Source: an uncultured Marvinbryantia sp. (GTDB lineage Bacteria > Bacillota > Clostridia > Lachnospirales > Lachnospiraceae). From it: a DNA stretch of 5,889 bases. Below are positions 1-5,528 of this stretch, one piece after another (position 1 is the first letter of the stretch; every line of letters begins with the position of its first letter). The position numbers and the translations under genes are program-made. Location: contig CANQJX010000121.1 of assembly GCA_947624335.1 (NCBI GenBank), forward strand, positions 1 through 5,889. The letters are read 5' to 3'. A model generated the notes under the pieces. That model had not been told where the DNA came from and ran no database searches. It saw only the letters and a program-made list of their open reading frames with translations.

Positions 1-38
1 TTGCAGTATCTTTTGAATCTGGGCATCCCCATGGCCCT

Positions 39-54
39 CCGTCCCTGTGTTCTT
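39..54. repeat. REP-like motif, single partial copy
   Basis: The plus strand reads CCGTCCCTGTGTTCTT (minus AAGAACACAGGGACGG). This resembles a short dispersed intergenic motif I recall from many clostridial genomes, sometimes near REP-associated tyrosine transposases. Here only one half is seen: no complementary CGTCCCTGTG arm follows on the same strand, and there is no second copy in the window. The assignment depends on memory of the motif, so it is tentative. Confidence 0.3.
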
Positions 55-61
55 CGTCCGC

Positions 62-92
62 AAAAGGGCCGTGGGGGTTAGCCACGGCCCTT
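62..92 (-). terminator. Rho-independent terminator after the UppP-like gene
   Basis: An 11-base-pair perfect stem (plus-strand 64-74 with 82-92, AAGGGCCGTGG and its complement) encloses a 7-base loop. On the minus strand the stem is followed by two further T residues, making a TTTT run with the stem end. It lies about 30 bases after the stop of the UppP-like gene. The U-tract is short, but the stem is GC-rich and well placed. Read on the plus strand it has no T-run, so it most likely serves the minus strand. Confidence 0.65.
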
Positions 93-123
93 GCAATCGG
101 TCCAATGTTCTTTGTCTGTTCTG

Positions 124-510
124 TTACTGCTTACGCCGCTTCACCACAACGATGAGCACCGCGGCCAGCGCAATGATCAGCACCACCAGGCGGCGGTAAT
201 TGCTATGTACAAGTTTTCGGTAACGTCTTGCGTCCTGTTCTTTTTGATTATGAATATACGTTTTTAAATTATACAAAAGGTCCGCCAGCATCCGCACAGA
301 TTCAATCAGTATGCGCGCAATATCTTTGCGGAATACACAGACAAGCGCCGCCAGCGTCCCGACGTGCAGCATCACTTCAAACAAAAGCCCTCCGGCTGTT
401 TCAATTCCCAGAAGATTCTTAAGAATGGCGAGGTGCCCGGAACTGCTGATCGGCAGAAATTCTGTGATTCCCTGTACGAACCCCAGAAAAATGGACTGTA
501 TGGCCGACAT
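124..510 (-). CDS. uppP: UppP/BacA-like protein, N-terminal half only (128 aa)
   Basis: Full-length UppP is an integral membrane enzyme of roughly 270-290 residues that dephosphorylates undecaprenyl diphosphate, recycling the lipid carrier for cell-wall synthesis. Residues 1-113 match the N-terminal half: the first signature QGITEFLPISSSGH lies at residues 13-26 with the acidic residue E17 and H26, followed by a membrane segment near 42-60 and a basic cytoplasmic loop. After LVVLII (108-113) the expected continuation is replaced by a short hydrophobic stretch and a basic tail, VVKRRKQ. The second signature, PGxSRSGxT, with its essential arginine, is absent in any frame before the window edge. 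The ATG is preceded by GGGGAG at 6-base spacing, and a strong promoter and a terminator flank the gene. It may be an internal in-frame deletion, a decaying gene or a genuine half-size relative; phosphatase activity on its own is doubtful. Confidence 0.75.
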   Translation of the reverse strand: MSAIQSIFLGFVQGITEFLPISSSGHLAILKNLLGIETAGGLLFEVMLHVGTLAALVCVFRKDIARILIESVRMLADLLYNLKTYIHNQKEQDARRYRKLVHSNYRRLVVLIIALAAVLIVVVKRRKQ

Positions 511-538
511 AATTTTCTCCCCTTAATATGTGTATTTC

Positions 539-567
539 AGTATAACATATTTTTTTTCTTTAATCAA
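539..567 (-). promoter_or_regulatory. Sigma-A-type promoter for the UppP-like gene
   Basis: On the minus strand, TTGATT (562-567) is followed after exactly 17 bases by TATACT (539-544), with TG one base before the -10 (extended -10). The spacer is A-rich. The -35 overlaps the last codons and stop of tepA. The start codon of the UppP-like gene lies about 30 bases downstream of the -10, so a short leader is expected. Confidence 0.65.
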
Positions 568-1243
568 TCAAACTGTGGATTTTCTTCATGGCGTCGCAGA
601 TTCCTCCCACCTGATTAATGATGCCTTCCTCCACCGCCTGCTTGCCCACCAGGATCGTTCCCAGATCTTTGGTCAGCATCCCGGTATCCAGCATCAGTTC
701 TTCCAGACGTTCTCTTTTCGCACCGCAGTGCGTCGAAATAAATCCGAGGATGCGGTCCTGCATCTGGCGGAAATAGTCGTACGTCTGCGGAGCGCCGATC
801 ACGGTCCCGCTCATGCGCACCGGATGAATAACCATTGTTCCGGTTTCCACGATAAACGAATAGTCTGCGGACACCGCGATCGGTATTCCGATCGAATGGC
901 TTCCTCCCAGCACAAGCGATACGGTCGGCTTGCTTAAAGAAGCGATCATTTCCGCGATCGCCAGTCCCGCTTCCACGTCGCCGCCCACCGTGTTTAAAAG
1001 GATCAGTACGCCTTCAATATCCCGGCTGTCTTCAATCGCCGCCAGTTGCGGAAGAATATGCTCATACTTTGTCGTCTTGGAGTTGGACGGAAGGCACTCG
1101 TGTCCCTCCACCTCGCCGATAATCGTAATCAGATGGATCCTGTGGTTTAAAGAAACCTGGCCGAATTCCTCTAATTTTTCCGCGCCATCCTGCGGCGCCT
1201 GTTCTTCCTGCTCGTTGGACTGCTGTTCTTCTCTGTCGGACAT
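560..1243 (-). CDS. tepA: TepA, ClpP-like serine protease (peptidase S14)
   Basis: This 227-residue protein has the ClpP/crotonase fold signatures of the TepA subfamily. The catalytic triad can be read: S117 in GGSHSIG (113-119), H140 in MVIHP, and probably D193 in TKDLGT. LNTVGGDVEAG (83-93) is the conserved strand-turn near the active site, and AVEEGIINQVGG (203-214) ends the domain. The first 25 residues are Glu/Gln-rich and probably disordered. In Bacillus subtilis the related protein has been linked to protein translocation and to breakdown of small acid-soluble spore proteins during outgrowth; it lacks a dedicated unfoldase partner gene here. The ATG follows GAGGAG with 8-base spacing. 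It is the first gene of its unit, downstream of a terminator, and is followed after 49 bases by the UppP-like gene. The family call is firm; the substrate is unknown. Confidence 0.9.
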   Translation of the reverse strand: MSDREEQQSNEQEEQAPQDGAEKLEEFGQVSLNHRIHLITIIGEVEGHECLPSNSKTTKYEHILPQLAAIEDSRDIEGVLILLNTVGGDVEAGLAIAEMIASLSKPTVSLVLGGSHSIGIPIAVSADYSFIVETGTMVIHPVRMSGTVIGAPQTYDYFRQMQDRILGFISTHCGAKRERLEELMLDTGMLTKDLGTILVGKQAVEEGIINQVGGICDAMKKIHSLID

Positions 1244-1301
1244 CCTGTTTTCTCCTCATCCAATAATAAAGCTAGTATGTCCCGCCACGGCAGAATTATG
1301 T

Positions 1302-1307
1302 ATTATA
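1302..1307 (-). promoter_or_regulatory. Candidate -10 element for tepA
   Basis: A consensus TATAAT lies on the minus strand between the upstream terminator and the tepA start, about 58 bases before the ATG. At 17-base spacing the -35 position reads GAAAAA, which is poor, so either an activator helps or the true promoter differs. The position right after a terminator supports a transcription start here. Confidence 0.4.
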
Positions 1308-1338
1308 TACGGCTCCATAGCGCGTTTTTCCCTTACAG

Positions 1339-1373
1339 AAAAAGACAGCATAGCCATCCGTCTGTACGCTGTC
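1339..1373 (-). terminator. Rho-independent terminator ending the yebC unit
   Basis: On the minus strand GACAGCGTA (1373-1365) pairs with TATGCTGTC (1352-1344), 9 pairs including one G-U, around a 12-base loop, and is directly followed by TTTTT (1343-1339). Two more small hairpins sit between it and the stop of the preceding gene: GCGCGC-TTTT-GCGCGC (1407-1392) and CCGGA-GAACT-TCCGG (1392-1378). The three-hairpin arrangement probably terminates and stabilises the 3' end of the mRNA. Confidence 0.85.
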
Positions 1374-1410
1374 TCTCCCGGAAGTTCTCCGGCGCGCAAA
1401 AGCGCGCGCT

Positions 1411-2199
1411 TTACGATTGTTGTTCCGCAGGGTAAAAATAGGTTTCCTGCAGTTCCTCCACCATTTTCACATACAATTGGCAGCAGGACTCGTTGTCCTC
1501 ACGCTCGATCATCGCGATGCAGGGCTGCAGATAGTCCTCCCACAGCTCCCGGTAAATCCGTTCCCTGCCGGGATTGGCGTTGATCCGTTTTACAATTGTC
1601 GGCGCTACATCGTAATAACGGCGGATCAGTTCTTCGCCGTCCGGACGGTTTTGCAGATAATGGTCCCGGTAATCGCGCAGAAGCTCCAGTTCATAGCAAT
1701 CGTCCGGTTTTCCGAACGTCTCGCACACCGCCGTTGTGATATAGCAGAACTTTTTATGGAAGCCCGCCTCGATATCCTCGTAGGTAGACGCCATCAGATT
1801 TGTCTTTGGATAATGCTCTTTCCAGAGCGCGAGAATTTTTTGGGTAAGCGGTTCGGAACAATTGCCGCCATATTTCAGAATGCCCGGCAGAACGTAAACC
1901 ACAATGCACAGATTCAGGTCGATCAGTTTTAATTCCCGTTTCGACTTTTTCTTTACCGCGTCTACCACGGCGCTTCCTGACGATACTGCGGCCTCCGCCA
2001 TATTGTAAAGGTACTGCTCTTTATCCACCGCATTGTTATAACCCGTCTCTACCGCCTCATATACCGGCACCTTTTCTTCGTAATAGGATAGAAACGCAGA
2101 CGCATAGAGTTTGCGGGTAAACGACTCCGCCGGATGGTCGGTATCCGGAAAGATTTCCTTCATTCCGTTTAAGGCAGACAGATATATATTCTCCGCCAT
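1411..2199 (-). CDS. CFI-box protein of unknown function (262 aa)
   Basis: I recognise no enzyme family. Residues 152-230 resemble the CFI-box-CTERM domain: the CFIATAA-like start reads CYITTAV (152-158), followed by LELLRDYRDHYL (171-182) and a helical region with YYDVAPTIVKRI (195-206). Three cysteines, C152, C159 and C168, fall in this part, with C98, C114, C227, C239 and C240 elsewhere; whether they bind metal is not known. The N-terminal 150 residues are helical and soluble-looking with no signal peptide; residues near 93-107 are hydrophobic but lie in a mixed context. The CFI-box is not at the extreme C-terminus; about 30 acidic residues-rich positions follow. The start lies 3 bases after the yebC stop, and its GGAGG site is inside the end of yebC, so translation is probably coupled. 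It is last in its unit, before a terminator. The role is unknown. Confidence 0.8.
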   Translation of the reverse strand: MAENIYLSALNGMKEIFPDTDHPAESFTRKLYASAFLSYYEEKVPVYEAVETGYNNAVDKEQYLYNMAEAAVSSGSAVVDAVKKKSKRELKLIDLNLCIVVYVLPGILKYGGNCSEPLTQKILALWKEHYPKTNLMASTYEDIEAGFHKKFCYITTAVCETFGKPDDCYELELLRDYRDHYLQNRPDGEELIRRYYDVAPTIVKRINANPGRERIYRELWEDYLQPCIAMIEREDNESCCQLYVKMVEELQETYFYPAEQQS

Positions 2200-2202
2200 C
2201 CG

Positions 2203-2931
2203 TTATTCCTCCAGATTTGTATATACATTCTGCACATCATCATCGTCGTCCAGCATATCCAGGGTTCTCTGCAGATTTTTCAGCGCCGTCTCGTCGTCTA
2301 ACGCGACGTAATTTTGCGGAATCATCGCAACCTCCGCGGACAAAAAGCGTAAGCCCTCTTTCTCCAGCGCTTCGCGCACCGTTCCCAGCTCGTCCGGATC
2401 GGTAATGATCTCAAAGCTGTCCTCTTCCTCCGAAAAGTCTTCCGCACCGGCATCCAAAGCGAGCATCATCAGATCGTCCGCCTCCATCTCGCATTCTTCT
2501 TTGTCCAGAATAATCTGCCCTTTGCGGTCGAAGCTGTAGGAGACGCAGCCCTGCGTCCCGATGCTCCCGTTCCCTTTGGTAAACGCGCTTCTTACATTCG
2601 CCGCGGTGCGGTTTTTGTTATCGGTAAGCGCCTCCACAATAATCGCGATGCCGCCCGGCCCGTACCCTTCGTAAGTTACATATTCATAATTGACCGCGTT
2701 CGCGTCTCCCGCCGCTTTTTTAATCCCGCGGTCGATGGTATCGTTCGGCATATTATTGGCTTTCGCCTTGGCGATCACATCACGCAGCTTGCTGTTGTTC
2801 GCCGGATCCGGCCCGCCCTCTTTTACGGCAACGGCAATTTCTCTGCCGATAATGGTAAAAATTTTCCCCTTTGCCGCATCGTTTTTTTCCTTCTTGTGCT
2901 TAATATTCGCAAACTTTGAATGTCCTGACAT
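2203..2931 (-). CDS. yebC: YebC/PmpR family protein
   Basis: At 242 residues this is the normal length of the family. It opens with the hallmark GHSKFANIKHKK (3-14), has the family's basic helical N-terminal domain, the motif YEGYGPGG (87-94) and LTDNKNRT (102-109), then two mixed domains and an acidic tail with DDDDD near 228-232. Proteins of this family were first described as DNA-binding transcriptional regulators (PmpR); later work links YebC relatives to the ribosome and to relief of stalling on proline-rich stretches, and the human relative TACO1 acts in mitochondrial translation. Which role applies here cannot be read from sequence. The ATG follows AGGAGAGG, and the upstream gene's stop overlaps that site with a 14-base gap, so it is cotranscribed with the CBS protein and with the CFI-box gene. 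Confidence 0.95.
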   Translation of the reverse strand: MSGHSKFANIKHKKEKNDAAKGKIFTIIGREIAVAVKEGGPDPANNSKLRDVIAKAKANNMPNDTIDRGIKKAAGDANAVNYEYVTYEGYGPGGIAIIVEALTDNKNRTAANVRSAFTKGNGSIGTQGCVSYSFDRKGQIILDKEECEMEADDLMMLALDAGAEDFSEEEDSFEIITDPDELGTVREALEKEGLRFLSAEVAMIPQNYVALDDETALKNLQRTLDMLDDDDDVQNVYTNLEE

Positions 2932-2945
2932 AACTTAACCTCTCC

Positions 2946-3839
2946 TTATTTTGTCTCTTCTGTTTCCCCTGTTTCCATCGGCGGCGGCAGCTTATGCGCC
3001 TTCACCTTTTCAATAATTTTATTCGCGACGCTTAAAATCCGGAAACTGTATCCGTCTGTGAGGATCTCGGAGCGTTCGTCCTCCGAAGGGATCTTATCCA
3101 GTTTGGAGATCAGATAACCGTTTAAGGTCTCAAACTCCAAGTCTTTCCACTCGATCCCAAGCATTTCCGCCACTTCGTCAAGCGGCGCAAGGCCCGATAT
3201 GATATAATCCCCGTCCGGCTGCTTCTCGATCATGGTTTCATCATCGTCATATTCATCCTGAATATTGCCGACAATTTCTTCCAGAATATCCTCCATGGCG
3301 ACCAGCCCCGCCGTTTGCCCGTATTCGTCCGCTACGATCACCATTTGCAATTTTCGCGTCTGCATACTTTTAATCAGGGTATTCAGGCTGCGCGTCTCCG
3401 GGATGAAAACCGCGGGACGCAGCAGATCCGGAATGTCTTTAATCATCCAGTCGTCATACTGATGCTGGTTTTTCATATAAAACCGCATTGCGTCTTTGAG
3501 AAACAGGATACCGATGATATTGTCCAGATGATCCAAATAGACCGGATAACGCGAATGCGTATCGTCCAGCATAAAATTAAGCGCATCGCCCAGATTGGTC
3601 GTTCCGTCGACGGCGTCGATGTTTCTGCGGTTTGTCATCACGTCTTTTGCCTCTTTGTCCGTAAAGTCGAAAATGTTTTCGATCATTTCCACTTCACTTT
3701 CGTGAATGACGCCCGCGTCTCTGCCCTCGTTGACCATAGAGATGATTTCTTCCTCAATGTATTCCTCAGAGCCGGAAGAACTTTTTCCAAGCAAACTGCC
3801 CAGCATCCTGCCGAGACGCCCGGTCAAAGATTTCAACAC
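2946..3839 (-). CDS. CBS-pair/CorC_HlyC protein without DUF21 (hemolysin family)
   Basis: This 297-residue protein has a CBS pair at about residues 67-122 and 131-187, then a CorC_HlyC (transporter-associated) domain at about 203-283. Visible signatures are SRYPVYLDHLDNIIGIL (96-112), VIVADEYGQTAGLVAMEDI (167-185) and EEIVGNIQDEYD (187-198). The DUF21 membrane domain of the larger members is missing and there is no membrane segment, only a short basic amphipathic N-terminus, so it resembles the CorC/YbeX layout. The CBS pair likely binds adenine nucleotides and the protein may modulate magnesium or cobalt efflux, or another process; the 'hemolysin' name is historical. The start is GTG at 3839, with AAGGAAG 8 bases upstream; a TTG one codon later is an alternative. 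A promoter just upstream serves this gene and yebC. Confidence 0.9.
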   Translation of the reverse strand: MLKSLTGRLGRMLGSLLGKSSSGSEEYIEEEIISMVNEGRDAGVIHESEVEMIENIFDFTDKEAKDVMTNRRNIDAVDGTTNLGDALNFMLDDTHSRYPVYLDHLDNIIGILFLKDAMRFYMKNQHQYDDWMIKDIPDLLRPAVFIPETRSLNTLIKSMQTRKLQMVIVADEYGQTAGLVAMEDILEEIVGNIQDEYDDDETMIEKQPDGDYIISGLAPLDEVAEMLGIEWKDLEFETLNGYLISKLDKIPSEDERSEILTDGYSFRILSVANKIIEKVKAHKLPPPMETGETEETK

Positions 3840-3888
3840 ACCTACTTCTTCCTTTCCATTACGTTTCTTTCCGCATAATCCATTTTAG

Positions 3889-3917
3889 AATATAACATTT
3901 ATCGGCGCACACGTCAA
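3889..3917 (-). promoter_or_regulatory. Strong sigma-A-type promoter overlapping the mazF stop
   Basis: Minus strand TTGACG (3912-3917) is separated by exactly 17 bases from TATATT (3889-3894), and a TG one base before the -10 makes an extended -10. The -35 overlaps the TGA stop of mazF. The GTG start of the CBS gene is about 50 bases downstream of the -10. This is the best promoter match in the window and should free the CBS-yebC-CFI genes from alr-mazF transcription. Confidence 0.75.
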
Positions 3918-4270
3918 GACAGGTATGTATCCAATTCCAGACTGATCATCAGCGCCCGGTCCACTTTGCGCAAAATGCTGCTGTCCAGATGGCATACTTT
4001 ATCTTTCAGCCTTTTTTTATCGATTGTGCGCAACTGTTCCAGCAGGATAACCGAATCCTTAACAATGTCGTAATTGCACGCCTCAATCCCAATGTGCGTG
4101 GGAAGTTTCGCCTTATTCATTCTGGATGTAATCGCCGCCACAATCACGGTAGGGCTGTGCTTATTGCCCACGTCGTTCTGTATTACAAGAACGGGACGGA
4201 TCCCGCCCTGCTCCGAACCGATCACCGGCCGCAAGTCAGCGTAAAAAATATCTCCTCGCCTGATAACCAC
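3914..4270 (-). CDS. mazF: MazF/NdoA (PemK-type) endoribonuclease
   Basis: With the GTG at 4270 the protein has 118 residues, like Bacillus NdoA/MazF, and opens VVIRRGDIFYADL. In this numbering the catalytic residues fall in the family's positions: R25 (GGIRPVLVIQND) and T48 (AAITSR), with S19 and Q21 also kept, so the toxin looks active. MazF cuts single-stranded mRNA at short sequence motifs. An in-frame ATG at 4321 would add 17 residues not typical of the family; I prefer the GTG, which has GGAG about 10 bases upstream. Bacillus has mazE (ndoAI) between alr and mazF; here only 75 bases separate the genes and no antitoxin gene is visible. The downstream promoter starts inside its stop. Confidence 0.92.
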   Translation of the reverse strand: MVIRRGDIFYADLRPVIGSEQGGIRPVLVIQNDVGNKHSPTVIVAAITSRMNKAKLPTHIGIEACNYDIVKDSVILLEQLRTIDKKRLKDKVCHLDSSILRKVDRALMISLELDTYLS

Positions 4271-4279
4271 ACATTTCAC

Positions 4280-4313
4280 ACTCCAATAAATTAGTCTGAA
4301 TACTGACTGGAGT
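4280..4313 (-). promoter_or_regulatory. Inverted repeat covering the mazF ribosome site
   Basis: On the minus strand ACTCCA (4313-4308) can pair with TGGAGT (4285-4280), and that second arm contains the GGAG Shine-Dalgarno of mazF. Inside it AGTC (4308-4305) can pair with GACT (4296-4293), sharing one base with the outer stem. In the RNA this would hide the ribosome site. Stems are short (5-6 and 4 pairs), so the structure may be weak. Confidence 0.35.
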
Positions 4314-4322
4314 ATTTCCATA

Positions 4323-4349
4323 ATTTTATCAGATATGCGTTTCTATCAA
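4323..4349 (-). promoter_or_regulatory. Weak candidate promoter between alr and mazF
   Basis: Minus strand TTGATA (4344-4349), overlapping the alr TGA stop, is followed after 15 bases by TAAAAT (4323-4328). The spacing is shorter than the usual 16-18, so this is a weak candidate. If used, it would give mazF a transcript of its own with a leader of about 45 bases. Confidence 0.25.
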
Positions 4350-5518
4350 TATACGTCGAAGAAATCTTTCTGTTCCGACACCCTGCCGTCTTTTTGGTAT
4401 ACGCGCGGCACCCGTTTGCTGATGCCGCAGACAAATTCATACGGAAAGCGCCCGCATATGCCGCTTAATTCTTCCACCGTAATGCTTTCCTGCCCGTCGC
4501 TTCCAAGCAGGGTCACCTCGTCCGCTTCCCGCGCCTGCAAAATGTCCGTTACGTCCGCCATAAACTGGTCCATACATATCCGGCCGACAATCGGCGCGCT
4601 TTTCCCCCGGACCAGAATCCTGCCCCGTCCGGACAAAAGACGCGGATAACCGTCCGCATAGCCGACCGGCACGGTGGCAATGCGCATCTTCCCGGGCGTG
4701 ACAAACGTTCCGCCATAGCTGACCGGCACACCGGCTTCTACATCTTTGATATAAGAAATATGGCTTTTTAATTCCATCGCAGGTTTGAGCGGCACGGACG
4801 TCTTCTGCACTTCATCCGAAGGATAGATCCCGTAAATGCTGATCCCGGCACGGACCATCTGCAGGTTGGCGTACGGCATGTCGATAATGCCGGCGCTGTT
4901 GGAAGCATGAAGGATCCCGGTACTGATCCCCGCGGCGGACAGGCGGTCGGCAAAATGCAGGAAACGGGCGAGCTGGCCGTTTGCGGCTTCCTTTTGCGCT
5001 TCATCCGCACGCGCAAAATGTGTAAACATGCCCTCGATCCTGATATTGGAAAGCTCCGCAAGCCTGCGGATCGCGGCAAAGCCCGCATCCGTATCCGGAA
5101 ACCCGATCCGCGTCATCCCGGTATCTACGGCCAGATGCAGATACGCCGTGCGTTTCTGCCTTTTCGCTTCCGAGGAAATCTGTTCCGCCGTTTTTTGCTG
5201 AAAAACCGTCATGCGCACATCCGACGCGATCAGTTCCCGATAATGCTCCGGAAAGACATAGCCCAAAATCAGGATCGGCTTTTGAATGCCGGCGCTGCGC
5301 AGCGCAAGCGCTTCTTCCGCCGTGGCCACGGCAAATCCCCAGATATAGTCGTAGTTTTCCGCAAGACGCGCAATCGGCGCCGCCCCATGCCCGTATCCGT
5401 CCGCCTTAACCACCGCCGCCATACGGCAGCCGGGCGCGATCCGGCTGCGCATGGACGCAAAATTATATGCCGCCGCGTCCAGATCGATATACGCGCAAAC
5501 CCTGCTGTATGTTTTCAT
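4346..5518 (-). CDS. alr: Alanine racemase (Alr), PLP-dependent
   Basis: The enzyme interconverts L- and D-alanine, supplying D-alanine for peptidoglycan. At 390 residues it has the usual length. The PLP lysine is K38 in AVVKADGYGHGA (35-46), in the N-terminal barrel; the second catalytic base, Y268, is in GVPVSYGGT (263-271). Also present are R137 in TGMTRIGF, R223 in MVRAG, the cofactor-loop ATVPVGYADGYPR (281-293), CMDQ (315-318) and Y360 of the active-site entrance. The lysine that is carbamylated in the Bacillus stearothermophilus enzyme (motif HLKxDTGM) is Ala130 here (HLAVDTGM). The ATG follows AAGGAG by 6 bases and lies 10 bases after the nnrD stop, which overlaps that site. This coupling suggests cotranscription with nnrD. 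Confidence 0.95.
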   Translation of the reverse strand: MKTYSRVCAYIDLDAAAYNFASMRSRIAPGCRMAAVVKADGYGHGAAPIARLAENYDYIWGFAVATAEEALALRSAGIQKPILILGYVFPEHYRELIASDVRMTVFQQKTAEQISSEAKRQKRTAYLHLAVDTGMTRIGFPDTDAGFAAIRRLAELSNIRIEGMFTHFARADEAQKEAANGQLARFLHFADRLSAAGISTGILHASNSAGIIDMPYANLQMVRAGISIYGIYPSDEVQKTSVPLKPAMELKSHISYIKDVEAGVPVSYGGTFVTPGKMRIATVPVGYADGYPRLLSGRGRILVRGKSAPIVGRICMDQFMADVTDILQAREADEVTLLGSDGQESITVEELSGICGRFPYEFVCGISKRVPRVYQKDGRVSEQKDFFDVY

Positions 5519-5528
5519 TTCCTTCTCC

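Noticed and set aside
1244..1410. Riboswitch or small RNA between tepA and the CFI-box gene
   Set aside because: Apart from the hairpins and the -10-like element I see no conserved aptamer pattern in these 167 bases.
930..1583. Plus-strand open frame of 217 codons
   Set aside because: It crosses the tepA start, the terminator and the end of the CFI-box gene in antisense, and its Ser/Cys/Pro-rich product looks like a shadow.
2946..3839. CBS protein as a true hemolysin or a truncated DUF21 protein
   Set aside because: The gene has its own promoter and ribosome site and the CorC-type layout without DUF21 is a known form; there is no trace of a DUF21 region upstream, only mazF.
4271..4321. N-terminal extension of MazF from the ATG at 4321
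   Set aside because: The 17 extra residues do not match the family, while the GTG at 4270 puts R25 and T48 in the standard positions. It may still be a leader peptide.
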